A stretch of 64,000 nt of DNA from Limnohabitans sp. B9-3 (GTDB taxonomy: Bacteria; Pseudomonadota; Gammaproteobacteria; Burkholderiales; Burkholderiaceae_C), in NCBI RefSeq assembly GCF_002778325.1, contig NZ_NESI01000001.1, positions 186,001 through 250,000 of the forward strand. Reading direction: 5' to 3'. This document shows positions 55,230 through 64,000 of this stretch, piece by piece. Within the stretch, counting starts at the first letter, position 1. Every line of letters begins with the position of its first letter. Both the position numbers and the translations under genes were made by a program. The notes under the pieces were generated by a model. The model did not search any database, was not told the DNA's origin, and saw only the letters and a program-made list of their open reading frames with translations.

Positions 55230-57581
55230 TTATTCATCTCTTTTAGGTACCAAAATTTCGCGCTGGCCGTTGTTGCTCATGGCGCTGACCATGCCGGCTT
55301 TTTCCATGTCTTCCACCAAACGGGCCGCACGGTTGTAGCCAATCTTCAAATGGCGCTGCACCAGCGAAATGCTGGCCTTGCGGTTTTTGAGCACCACCTC
55401 GACGGCTTGGTCGTACATGGGGTCTTTTTCAGCGGGTGCATCACCAAACAAATCGGGGCCTGCAGCATTGCCGTCGCCATCGAGCGTGCCACCTTCGAGC
55501 ACGCCTTCGATGTAGTCGGGCTCACCTTTGCTCTTCAAGTAGTTCACGACGCGGTGCACTTCTTCGTCACTCACAAACGCACCGTGCACCCGCACCGGAA
55601 AGCCTGTGCCGCTGGCCATGTACAACATGTCACCCATGCCCAACAAGGCCTCTGCGCCCATTTGGTCGAGGATGGTGCGGCTGTCAATTTTGGAGCCCAC
55701 CGAAAACGCAATACGCGTGGGAATGTTGGCTTTGATCAGACCGGTAATCACGTCCACACTAGGACGTTGTGTGGCCAAAATCAAATGGATGCCTGCTGCA
55801 CGGGCCTTTTGCGCCAAGCGTGCAATGAGCTCTTCAATCTTCTTGCCCACCACCATCATCAAGTCGGCCAACTCGTCAATCACCACCACGATGTGCGGCA
55901 GGCGTTGTAAGGGCTCGGGCTGATCGGGGGTCAAACTGAAGGGGTTGTAGATGAACTCTTCACGCGCGGCGGCTTCGTCAATCTTGGCGTTGTAGCCCGC
56001 GAGGTTACGCACGCCCAGTTTGCTCATGAGCTTGTAGCGTTTCTCCATTTCGCCCACGCACCAGTTCAGGCCGTGTGCAGCTTGACGCATGTCGGTCACC
56101 ACGGGGGCTAGCAAATGCGGAATACCTTCGTACACCGACATTTCCAACATCTTGGGGTCGATCATCAGCAGGCGAACATCGCGCGCTTCGGCCTTGTAGA
56201 GCAAGGACAAAATCATGGCGTTGATACCCACCGACTTACCTGAGCCCGTGGTACCCGCCACCAAGACGTGGGGCATCTTGGCCAAGTCAGCCACGATGGG
56301 ATTACCCACAATGTCTTTGCCCAAACCCATGGTGAGCATGGACTTGGATTCGTTGTACACATCGGAGCCCAAAATTTCGCTGAGGCGAATGGACTGACGC
56401 TTGGCATTGGGCAGCTCCAACGCCATGTAGTTTTTACCGGGAATGGTTTCGACCACGCGAATGGACACCAGCGACAACGAACGCGCCAAGTCTTTGGCGA
56501 GGTTCAGCACTTGCGAACCTTTCACGCCAGTGGCGGGCTCAATTTCGTAACGGGTGATCACAGGGCCAGGCGACGCCGCCACCACACGCACTTCCACGCC
56601 GAAGTCTTTGAGTTTTTTCTCAATCATGCGGCTGGTCATTTCCAGCGTTTCGGGGGCCACGGTGTCTTGGCGAATGAGGGGGTCGTCCAGCAAATCGACT
56701 TGCGGTAAACGGGAGTCGGTCGCCGCGTCGGTGAACAAGGTTTTTTGGCGTTCTTTGGCCACGCGTGCACTCTTAGGCACCTCGATCACTTCGGGCTCAA
56801 TGTGCACGGCGATAGGCGGGTGCTCTTTGATGTCCACACGTTCTTCAAACACCACTTCTTCGCGCTCACGGGCAGCGACCAAACCATAGGCCACGTCTTG
56901 CTCACGCTCACGGCGTTCACGCCACGTCTCGATGGCACCGTCCAACCAAGCGCCTAAGTTTTCAGCGGTCTGAGCCCACGAAAAGCGAAACACCCACGAG
57001 GCACCCACCACGCCAAACACAATAAAAATCAAACCCGATCCGTTGAAGCCCAACCACTTCAAGCTGGATGGGCCCACCACATAGCCCAGCACACCGCCGC
57101 TGACATGGCCGGGCAAGCGGTCTTCAAAGCGGTACAAACGCGTCCACTCCAAACCTGCGCTGCAAATCAGCAACAAAGCCAAGCCTATCCAAAACGCGAA
57201 CTGGGTGTAGCGCCAACCGACAGGGTCGTCGTGTACCGAATCGTCATCACGCAAACGGTCGGCCAAGGCGGAGAGCCAGGCCACACTGGCCGCTGCAAAG
57301 CACCACCACACCGAGTAGCCCAGCAAAAAGAAGCTCATGTCGCCCAACCATGCGCCCAAGCGGCCGCCAAAGTTACGCACTGTGCCACCCGCCCCCGACG
57401 TGGTCCAAGCAGGGTCCAGTGGCGAATGGGTGATCAGGGCCAAAAACCAAAAGGTCATGAACACAAAGCCAGCGGTCAGCGCAATTTCTTGCGCAAAGCG
57501 TCGCCAGCCAGTCGGTTCGCGGTCCTTGTCAGCGCCAGAAGCGCGGGTTTCGTTTTTGAGGGTGTTGAGCGAGTAAGTCAT
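55230..57581 (-). CDS. ftsK: DNA translocase FtsK
   Basis: Septal DNA pump for chromosome dimer resolution. The 783-residue protein has four N-terminal transmembrane helices (between about 34 and 205), a short linker (about 215-300), and the motor with Walker [11 protein letters not shown] and Walker [16 protein letters not shown]. The C-terminal gamma winged helix ([21 protein letters not shown]) recognises KOPS. The linker is far shorter than in Escherichia coli FtsK (1329 residues), as in the compact SpoIIIE-like form. Divergent from trxB. Confidence 0.96.
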   Translation of the reverse strand: MTYSLNTLKNETRASGADKDREPTGWRRFAQEIALTAGFVFMTFWFLALITHSPLDPAWTTSGAGGTVRNFGGRLGAWLGDMSFFLLGYSVWWCFAAASVAWLSALADRLRDDDSVHDDPVGWRYTQFAFWIGLALLLICSAGLEWTRLYRFEDRLPGHVSGGVLGYVVGPSSLKWLGFNGSGLIFIVFGVVGASWVFRFSWAQTAENLGAWLDGAIETWRERREREQDVAYGLVAAREREEVVFEERVDIKEHPPIAVHIEPEVIEVPKSARVAKERQKTLFTDAATDSRLPQVDLLDDPLIRQDTVAPETLEMTSRMIEKKLKDFGVEVRVVAASPGPVITRYEIEPATGVKGSQVLNLAKDLARSLSLVSIRVVETIPGKNYMALELPNAKRQSIRLSEILGSDVYNESKSMLTMGLGKDIVGNPIVADLAKMPHVLVAGTTGSGKSVGINAMILSLLYKAEARDVRLLMIDPKMLEMSVYEGIPHLLAPVVTDMRQAAHGLNWCVGEMEKRYKLMSKLGVRNLAGYNAKIDEAAAREEFIYNPFSLTPDQPEPLQRLPHIVVVIDELADLMMVVGKKIEELIARLAQKARAAGIHLILATQRPSVDVITGLIKANIPTRIAFSVGSKIDSRTILDQMGAEALLGMGDMLYMASGTGFPVRVHGAFVSDEEVHRVVNYLKSKGEPDYIEGVLEGGTLDGDGNAAGPDLFGDAPAEKDPMYDQAVEVVLKNRKASISLVQRHLKIGYNRAARLVEDMEKAGMVSAMSNNGQREILVPKRDE

Positions 57582-57653
57582 GTTTCAAGAGAGAGCTTAC
57601 CCGAGAGGCAGCCTGACGCAACGCAGGGCCATGGGGGCTTTCTTACAATCTAG

Positions 57654-58640
<987 letters not shown>

Positions 58641-58660
58641 TCAAAGCGACTTAAAACGCG

Positions 58661-58666
58661 CTACAA
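58661..58666 (+). promoter_or_regulatory. -10 element for rpmB-rpmG
   Basis: TACAAT lies about 100 bp before the rpmB ATG in a 127-bp gap after trxB, giving a leader of about 95 nt. The -35 is weak. Confidence 0.4.
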
Positions 58667-58767
58667 TTTCAGGCTTTGCTGGATTCAGCGAAGTTGGGTT
58701 ACCGCCACCCTTTCTGGCGAGGTGAGGCGCTCGTGTGAACGACCGCCGTTGAATATGGAGTGTCCAC

Positions 58768-59001
58768 ATGGCACGCGTATGTGAAGTCACGGGCAAAGGC
58801 CCTATGTCTGGGAACAACGTTTCCCACGCTAACAACAAAACAAAACGCCGTTTTTTGCCTAACCTGCAATACCGCCGTTTCTGGGTAGAGACTGAAAACC
58901 GTTGGGTTCGCTTGCGCGTTTCTAGCGCAGCTCTGCGTTTGATCGACAAAAACGGCATCGACGCCGTGTTGGCTGACTTGCGTTCGCGCGGTCAAGCTTA
59001 A
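58768..59001 (+). CDS. rpmB: 50S ribosomal protein L28
   Basis: 77-residue basic protein. [21 protein letters not shown] and the C-terminal [18 protein letters not shown] match L28. It starts an rpmB-rpmG pair. Confidence 0.98.
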   Translation: MARVCEVTGKGPMSGNNVSHANNKTKRRFLPNLQYRRFWVETENRWVRLRVSSAALRLIDKNGIDAVLADLRSRGQA

Positions 59002-59026
59002 TTCCAGTTACTGAAAGGACACGATC

Positions 59027-59197
59027 ATGGCATCCAAAGGCGGACGCGAAAAAATCAAGCTGGAATCGACAGCCGGCACAGGTCACTTCTACACGACCAG
59101 CAAAAACAAGAAAACAATGCCCGAGAAAATGTTGATCATGAAATTTGATCCCAAAGCTCGCAAGCACGTTGAATACAAGGAAACCAAACTGAAGTAA
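59027..59197 (+). CDS. rpmG: 50S ribosomal protein L33
   Basis: 56-residue protein read directly from the sequence. It begins [15 protein letters not shown], contains FYTTSKNKK and ends [11 protein letters not shown], as in L33. It lacks the Cys pairs of zinc-binding L33 forms. GAAAGGA 7 bp upstream is a strong ribosome-binding site; the gene starts 25 bp after rpmB. Confidence 0.98.
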   Translation: MASKGGREKIKLESTAGTGHFYTTSKNKKTMPEKMLIMKFDPKARKHVEYKETKLK

Positions 59198-59219
59198 TTC
59201 AGGTTGGACCTCAACAAAT

Positions 59220-59250
59220 AACCCGCTCATCGTTTGATGGCGGGTTTTTT
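59220..59250 (+). terminator. intrinsic terminator of rpmB-rpmG
   Basis: AACCCGC-t-CATC pairs with GATG-GCGGGTT around a 4-nt loop and runs into TTTT, 22 bp after the rpmG stop. Confidence 0.9.
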
Positions 59251-59314
59251 GTTGTCTGTACGAAACTAAGCTCATGTGCACTGCGGGCTCAGCTGTGCGG
59301 GATTGACGTCGCCC

Positions 59315-59342
59315 AAAAGAAAAGGCACCCGAAGGTGCCTTT
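59315..59342 (-). terminator. intrinsic terminator of the desaturase gene
   Basis: AAAGGCACC-CGAA-GGTGCCTTT is a 9-bp stem. On the minus strand it continues TTCTTTT. It lies about 20 bp after the desaturase stop. Confidence 0.85.
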
Positions 59343-59361
59343 GTCTTGAGCGCTGTATTGT

Positions 59362-60573
59362 TTACACGCGTGCAGCGCGCATCTGCATCGAGAACTCTTG
59401 CAGGGCAGCAATGCCGCTGGCCTCAGCGCGTTTGCACCACGCTTGCAGGTCTTGCGCCAGCTGAGCGCGGTTGAGGTTGGTGTTGAGCCACAACTGGCGC
59501 AGCTCTTCACGCATCTTCACCATGGTGTCCACATTGGGCAAGGCAGCGCGGGCAAGGGCTAACTGCTCGGCGACCGTTGCAGGCACCTTCTCGGCATCGC
59601 GGTGCATCCAACGCTTGGCTGCCGCCAACACCGCTTCAGTGGGCAAGGTCGGCAGGTTGGACAACTCTTGGTTCATCGTCAAACGCAATTGGCGTGCGTA
59701 ATTGGCCATCACCTCGTAGCGGTTGGCAATGACGGCTTCTAAGGTCTTTTCGTCAGCCACAGGCTTGATATCGCCAAAGGCCAATTTCGGCACAGTTTTC
59801 TTCACGGTGGCAAGACCACAGGTTTCCAAAATTCGAATGTAGAACCAACCTAAGTCGAACTCGTAGGGCTTGACCGACAACTTGGCCGATGTGGGGTACG
59901 TGTGGTGGTTGTTGTGCAACTCTTCGCCACCAATCAGGATGCCCCAAGGGGAAATGTTGGTACTGGCATCGGTTGCCTCAAAATTGCGGTAACCCCAGTA
60001 GTGCGCTGCCCCGTTGATGATGCCGGCGGCTGTGATGGGAATCCACATCATTTGCACGGCCCAAACGGTGAGACCCAAGGCGCCAAACAAGGCCAAGTTG
60101 ATGATGAGCATCAACGACACACCCCACACGGAATGGGGGGTGTAGAGGTTGCGCTCGATCCAGTCGGTGGGTGTGCCGTGGCCGAAACGATCCAACGTCT
60201 CTTGGTTCTTGGACTCTTTGCGGTACAGCTCAGCACCGGTGAACAACACGGTTTTGATGCCATGCACATGCGGGCTGTGTGGGTCTTCCGCTTGCTCGCA
60301 CTTGGCGTGGTGTTTGCGGTGAATCGCTGTCCACTGCTTGGTCACTTGGGCGGTGGTGAGCCACAGCCAAAAGCGGAAAAAGTGTGCCACGACAGGGTGC
60401 AAATCTAGCGCACGGTGCGCCGAATGACGGTGCAAATAAATGGTCACACTGGCAATGGTGATGTGGGTGAGCACCATCGTGACCAAGAAAACTTGCCAGC
60501 CAGAGAAATTCAAAAGGCCATTGCTCAACCAGTTCAAGGTTGCGTCAAGCCAAGCCCATTGGGGTAACAACAT
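59362..60573 (-). CDS. membrane fatty-acid (acyl-CoA delta-9-type) desaturase
   Basis: 403-residue di-iron membrane enzyme that introduces a double bond into acyl chains. The three histidine boxes are HRHSAH (48-53), HRKHH (85-89) and HNNHH, with about four transmembrane helices. The last 130 residues or so form a soluble, helical extension not needed by the core fold; its role is unknown. ATG 60573 is preferred over TTG 60588. Substrate (CoA, ACP or lipid-bound acyl) cannot be told. Confidence 0.92.
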   Translation of the reverse strand: MLLPQWAWLDATLNWLSNGLLNFSGWQVFLVTMVLTHITIASVTIYLHRHSAHRALDLHPVVAHFFRFWLWLTTAQVTKQWTAIHRKHHAKCEQAEDPHSPHVHGIKTVLFTGAELYRKESKNQETLDRFGHGTPTDWIERNLYTPHSVWGVSLMLIINLALFGALGLTVWAVQMMWIPITAAGIINGAAHYWGYRNFEATDASTNISPWGILIGGEELHNNHHTYPTSAKLSVKPYEFDLGWFYIRILETCGLATVKKTVPKLAFGDIKPVADEKTLEAVIANRYEVMANYARQLRLTMNQELSNLPTLPTEAVLAAAKRWMHRDAEKVPATVAEQLALARAALPNVDTMVKMREELRQLWLNTNLNRAQLAQDLQAWCKRAEASGIAALQEFSMQMRAARV

Positions 60574-60628
60574 GTCAGAAACTTTCAATTCAATTGAATA
60601 ACGAGCAGCGAGTTTAAGTGGGATAGCC

Positions 60629-61972
60629 TTATTTGGCTACCCAAACTGCCGCGAAGAAGCCATCCGTGGCATGTATGTGGGGCCAAAGACGCAAATACAA
60701 GCCGTCAGGTGTGCAAAGCTTGTCGGCATTGGCCACCTTCAGCTCGGTCAAGGTGTCGACGGCCGACAAAGGCACGAAGTTAGGGTGCGCCGCGCTGAAG
60801 GCTTGGGCAATGGCCTCGTTCTCTTCAGGCAACACGCTGCACGTGGCATACACCAGGCGACCACCCGACTTCACCAAACGCGCAGCGCTGGCAAGAATCG
60901 CAGTCTGCTTCTCGGTCAACTCTTGCACCGCCTTGGGCGATTGACGCCACTTGAGATCGGGGTTGCGGCGCAATGTGCCTAAACCTGAGCAAGGGGCATC
61001 CACCAACACACGGTCGATCTTGCCGCTCAAGCGTTTGATGCGCTCGTCGCGCTCATGCGCAATCGCCGAAGGGTAAACGTTCGAGAGCTTGCTGCGCGCC
61101 AAACGCGGCTTCAACGACTCCAAGCGGTGTGCCGAGGTATCAAAGGCGTACAAACGACCCGTGCTGCGCATGGATGCGCCCAAGGCCAAGGTTTTGCCGC
61201 CTGCGCCTGCACAAAAGTCGACCACCATTTCGCTGCGCTTGGCGTCAAGCAGCAGGGCTAACAACTGCGAGCCTTCGTCTTGCACTTCTATCGCGCCACG
61301 CGCAAAAGCGTCCAAATTCGACAACGCCGGTTTGCCTTCAATCCGCAAACCCCAAGGCGAAAAAGGCGTGTCCACGGCCTTGATGCCCGCCAACTTCAAC
61401 TCATGTTGCACATCGGCGCGTTTGTCGGTGAAGGTGTTCACGCGCAAGTCGAGCGGCGCACCGCCGTTCAAACGCTCGACCAACGGCCAAAAGCCCTCGC
61501 CCACTTGGGCTTTGAGCGGCTCTACCAACCACTCGGGCATGTTGTGGCGATGGCGATCCATCAAATCAGTGGGGTTCACCGCTTCACAAGCTTCGAGCCA
61601 GGCAGCTTCTTGCTTGTTCAGGGCGCTGATCAAAAAGTCCAGCGCTTGGCTGCCGGGTTGTTGGTGACGCTTGGGTTGGTTGGACGCAGGCTGAGGCGCC
61701 GCGTGCTCTTTCAAATGCTGGGCAAATCCCAAAATCGCCAAACGGCGCTCTTTGGGCCCCGAGCCTGAAGGGGCGAAATGGTCGAAGCGCAATTTGTTGC
61801 GCAACACGTTGTACGTGGTTTCGGCTAAGGCGGCGCGCTCACGCGGGCCGAAGGCGTAGGTCTTACGGTAATCACGAAAAAACTTAGAAACCACCGCGTC
61901 AGCAGGGTGGTCAAACTTCAAAGTGAGGCGAACGAGCTCAGTACAAGCTTCAAGAAGGGCTTTTGGATGCAT
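60629..61972 (-). CDS. rsmB: RsmB/NOP family RNA (cytosine-5) methyltransferase
   Basis: 447-residue SAM-dependent methyltransferase. VDFCAGAGGKTLAL is the SAM-binding motif. Catalytic cysteines lie in VDAPCSGLGTLRR and YATCSVLPEENE. The N-terminal part differs from the NusB-like domain of classical RsmB, so the 16S C967 specificity is uncertain; the RsmF or a related subgroup is possible. It is divergent from the DUF1653 gene (20 bp between starts). Confidence 0.86.
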   Translation of the reverse strand: MHPKALLEACTELVRLTLKFDHPADAVVSKFFRDYRKTYAFGPRERAALAETTYNVLRNKLRFDHFAPSGSGPKERRLAILGFAQHLKEHAAPQPASNQPKRHQQPGSQALDFLISALNKQEAAWLEACEAVNPTDLMDRHRHNMPEWLVEPLKAQVGEGFWPLVERLNGGAPLDLRVNTFTDKRADVQHELKLAGIKAVDTPFSPWGLRIEGKPALSNLDAFARGAIEVQDEGSQLLALLLDAKRSEMVVDFCAGAGGKTLALGASMRSTGRLYAFDTSAHRLESLKPRLARSKLSNVYPSAIAHERDERIKRLSGKIDRVLVDAPCSGLGTLRRNPDLKWRQSPKAVQELTEKQTAILASAARLVKSGGRLVYATCSVLPEENEAIAQAFSAAHPNFVPLSAVDTLTELKVANADKLCTPDGLYLRLWPHIHATDGFFAAVWVAK

Positions 61973-61992
61973 AGGGTGTATTGTCCCACCCT

Positions 61993-62235
61993 ATGAACGA
62001 CCAAGACCTGACCCCACTCCAAGAAACCCCAACCGGACTCTACCGCCACTACAAAGGCGGCCTGTACGAGGTGATTGGCACCGCCAGACACAGCGAAACC
62101 CTAGAGGTGATGACGGTTTACCGTGCTCTCTACGGCGAACATGGCCTGTGGGTGCGCCCCGCCGCCATGTTCACCGAGCAAGTGACGATTGAAGGCGTGT
62201 TGCAACCACGCTTTCAAAAAACCGCCACCGCCTAG
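61993..62235 (+). CDS. DUF1653 domain protein
   Basis: 80 residues from ATG 61993. TGLYRHYKGGLYEVIGTARHSETLE and YRALYGEHGLWVRP are the DUF1653 signature: a small beta-rich protein of unknown role. It converges with the acyl-CoA dehydrogenase gene, with 6 bp between stops. Confidence 0.88.
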   Translation: MNDQDLTPLQETPTGLYRHYKGGLYEVIGTARHSETLEVMTVYRALYGEHGLWVRPAAMFTEQVTIEGVLQPRFQKTATA

Positions 62236-62241
62236 AAACGC

Positions 62242-63357
62242 TTAAGCAAACACCCCTGCGGTGTCTTGCATGTACGCCGACACTTCGCCCAAGTGGTGCA
62301 AGGTGTCTCCAAAGGTCATTTCAAGTTGCGTGAGCTTCTTGAAATAGTGGCTGACGATGTACTCGTCGGTCACCCCAATGCCACCGTGCAACTGCACCGC
62401 TTGTTGGCCCACAAAACGCATGGACACGCCCAATTGGTACTTGGCGCGGCTCATGGCGCGACGACGCTCGAGCGCGGGGTCATTGAGCTTCAAGGTGGCG
62501 TAGTAGCTCATGGAGCGGGCCAACTCAAGCTGCATCTTCATGTCGGCCAAGCGATGGCGCAGGGCTTGGAAACTGCTGATGGCCACACCAAACTGCTTGC
62601 GCATGTTCATGTAATCAATCGTGATGGTCACGGTTTTATCCATCACGCCCACGGCTTCAGCGCACAAAGCAGCAACGCCAATATCCACAGCATGCTCCAA
62701 GGCGGTTTGGCCATCGGCCGTCACCAGCTGCGCAGAAGCGTTGTTCAAATGCAGTTCTGCCGCGCGGCTGCCGTCTTGCGACACATAGCCCTTGGCCGAC
62801 ACGCCAGCGGACGCGCGCGCCACGATGAACAACGCCAATTTGCCGTTGGCCACCGCAGGCACCAAATACGCATCGGCCATGTCACCTGCGGGCACCACGC
62901 TCTTGGCACCCGTCAACGTCCAGCCCGTGCCCACTGGCGTGGCTTGTGTTTTACAAGCTGCCAAGTTGTAGCGCCCTGCGCGCTCTTGCTGCGCCAGCAC
63001 CACCAAAGCTTCGCCGGAGGCCACTTTGCCGCACCACTCGGCTTGTACGTCAGCAGGCGCATAACCCGTCAACACCGCGCCCGCAATCAGGGTGTGTGCC
63101 AGAGGTTCAAGCACGATGCCGCGCCCCAACTCCTCCATCACCACCATGCCCTCGACAGGACCCATGCCCAAACCGCCCAGCTCTTCAGAGACATACAAGC
63201 CGCCCAAGCCCAGCTCGGTCAACTCGGTATAGGCCTCGCGCGAAAAGCCGCCCGCAGCCACGATGCCACGGCGACGCTCGAAGTCGTAGCCTTTATCCAC
63301 CCATTTGCGCACCGCATCGCGCAGTTGTTCTTGGTCGTCAGAAAAATTGAAATCCAT
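62242..63357 (-). CDS. acyl-CoA dehydrogenase, PimD-like small subunit
   Basis: 371-residue FAD enzyme for alpha,beta-dehydrogenation of an acyl-CoA. MDFNFSDDQEQLRDAVRKW, YMNMRKQFGVAISSFQALRH and LHGGIGVTDEY are class features. The pairing with a second, larger subunit gene 15 bp upstream matches the PimC/PimD pimeloyl-CoA dehydrogenase arrangement. The true substrate may be another acyl or steroid-type CoA ester. Confidence 0.9.
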   Translation of the reverse strand: MDFNFSDDQEQLRDAVRKWVDKGYDFERRRGIVAAGGFSREAYTELTELGLGGLYVSEELGGLGMGPVEGMVVMEELGRGIVLEPLAHTLIAGAVLTGYAPADVQAEWCGKVASGEALVVLAQQERAGRYNLAACKTQATPVGTGWTLTGAKSVVPAGDMADAYLVPAVANGKLALFIVARASAGVSAKGYVSQDGSRAAELHLNNASAQLVTADGQTALEHAVDIGVAALCAEAVGVMDKTVTITIDYMNMRKQFGVAISSFQALRHRLADMKMQLELARSMSYYATLKLNDPALERRRAMSRAKYQLGVSMRFVGQQAVQLHGGIGVTDEYIVSHYFKKLTQLEMTFGDTLHHLGEVSAYMQDTAGVFA

Positions 63358-63372
63358 GATGAATCCTTGTGT

Positions 63373-64000
63373 TTAGCCCAGCACCACTTGCGCCACGATG
63401 TTGCGTTGCACCTCGTTAGAGCCGCCGTAAATGGTGGTTTTACGCATATTGAAGTAGGTCGACGCCAAAGGCGCGCTGCCCATGTCGCCGTTGGGCCACA
63501 AGCTGCTGAGCGCTTGATCGCCTTGGTAACCGGCTTGCATGGCCTCTTCAATGAACGGCACGCTGGCAGGGCCAGCCGCCAACATCATCAACTCGCTGTA
63601 ACGCTGCTGAATTTCGCTGCCCTTGATTTTGAGCAAGCCCGCGATGTCCAGCGACTGCTTGCCTGACTTCTCGGCCGACAGCACACGCAGCACCAGCATT
63701 TCCAGCGCCACCACATCCACCTCCAGCTTGGCCACTTCGTCGCGGAAGCGTTGAGCTTCTGCACCACCCGTGGCGGGGTCGTACACGCCCTCGGCCTTGG
63801 CAATGCGCTTCAAACGCTCCAACTCGCGCTTGGCGCGGTTCACGTCGGCAATGTTGGTGCGCTCGTGCGCCAGCAAATGCTTGGCATACGTCCAACCCTT
63901 GTTCTCTTCGCCCACCAAGTTTTCGACGGGTACTTCGACGTTGTCGAACCACACCTCGTTCACCTCACACTCGCCGTCGAGCAGCTTGATGGGTCGCACG
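63373..64000 (-). CDS. acyl-CoA dehydrogenase, PimC-like large subunit (5' part cut by window edge)
   Basis: About 209 C-terminal residues are visible. FDNVEVPVENLVGEENKGW is a mid-protein ACAD motif, so the true start lies beyond 64000. The end, TTIYGGSNEVQRNIVAQVVLG, is the typical FAD-contact C-terminus. Partner of the downstream PimD-like subunit. Confidence 0.92.
   Translation of the reverse strand, partial: VRPIKLLDGECEVNEVWFDNVEVPVENLVGEENKGWTYAKHLLAHERTNIADVNRAKRELERLKRIAKAEGVYDPATGGAEAQRFRDEVAKLEVDVVALEMLVLRVLSAEKSGKQSLDIAGLLKIKGSEIQQRYSELMMLAAGPASVPFIEEAMQAGYQGDQALSSLWPNGDMGSAPLASTYFNMRKTTIYGGSNEVQRNIVAQVVLG

Noticed and set aside
62266-63666. 466-codon plus-strand frame opposite the acyl-CoA dehydrogenases
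   Set aside because: Spans two real minus-strand genes and their gap; His/Gln-rich antisense composition.

Overview
The window is a gene-dense stretch of bacterial chromosome with moderately high GC. Gene orders are typical of Betaproteobacteria: plsX-fabH-fabD-fabG-acpP-fabF behind rpmF, hemC-hemD-hemX-hemY, rpmB-rpmG, and rne divergent from rluC. Tripartite-type 'Bug' receptors without permeases, an insert-bearing DinB and PimC/PimD-like acyl-CoA dehydrogenases point to Burkholderiales, probably a Comamonadaceae relative (Limnohabitans/Rhodoferax-like). The family and genus are inference; no rRNA gene is present. No prophage, insertion sequence or CRISPR array was seen. Both ends cut genes (lepB at the left, an acyl-CoA dehydrogenase at the right).

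Layout. 1-4.4 kb (minus): lepB-lepA and, behind a terminator-rich 446-bp spacer, the periplasmic protease mucD. 4.4-11.1 kb (minus): rpmF and fatty-acid/phospholipid synthesis genes, ending in a small membrane protein that leads into mucD. The rpoE-rseA-rseB genes often found there are absent. 11.1-15.6 kb: maf and an RsmI-like methylase (plus), then sppA, a Rieske protein, a Gph-type phosphatase and rluC (minus). 15.6-19.3 kb: a 563-bp spacer and rne. 19.3-25 kb: hemCDXY (minus) divergent from argH. 25-28.3 kb: small winged-helix-like protein, lldD-type dehydrogenase, tautomerase, dinB.

28.3-31.7 kb is the first unusual block. An OmpR/histidine-kinase pair is followed by a secreted Cys-repeat protein and a protein whose N-terminus looks like a truncated globin lacking its heme-binding His. 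Dyad operators and an FNR-like box lie in the spacers. 31.7-41 kb: queF-yaaA, a peptide-type binding protein, valS with a leader terminator, galU, and tusA-like/nudix/cysM. 41.06-42.8 kb is the second unusual block: tRNA-Leu(CAA) followed by a 540-residue protein built from about 27 copies of a 12/13-residue Asn-x-Gln repeat.

42.9-48.2 kb: old-yellow-enzyme reductase, two Bug receptors, a GDVG-type epimerase-like protein and a ferredoxin-reductase fusion. 48.2-57.6 kb (minus): an almost gapless run ftsK-lolA-deoxyinosine glycosylase-rarA-livHMGF-phytanoyl-CoA-dioxygenase-like gene, with no branched-chain amino-acid binding protein. 57.7-64 kb: trxB, rpmB-rpmG, fatty-acid desaturase, an rsmB-type methyltransferase, a DUF1653 protein and two acyl-CoA dehydrogenases.

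Most of the window is core metabolism and information processing. The best candidates for undescribed biology are the Asn-x-Gln repeat protein and the two-component/Cys-repeat/degenerate-globin cluster.
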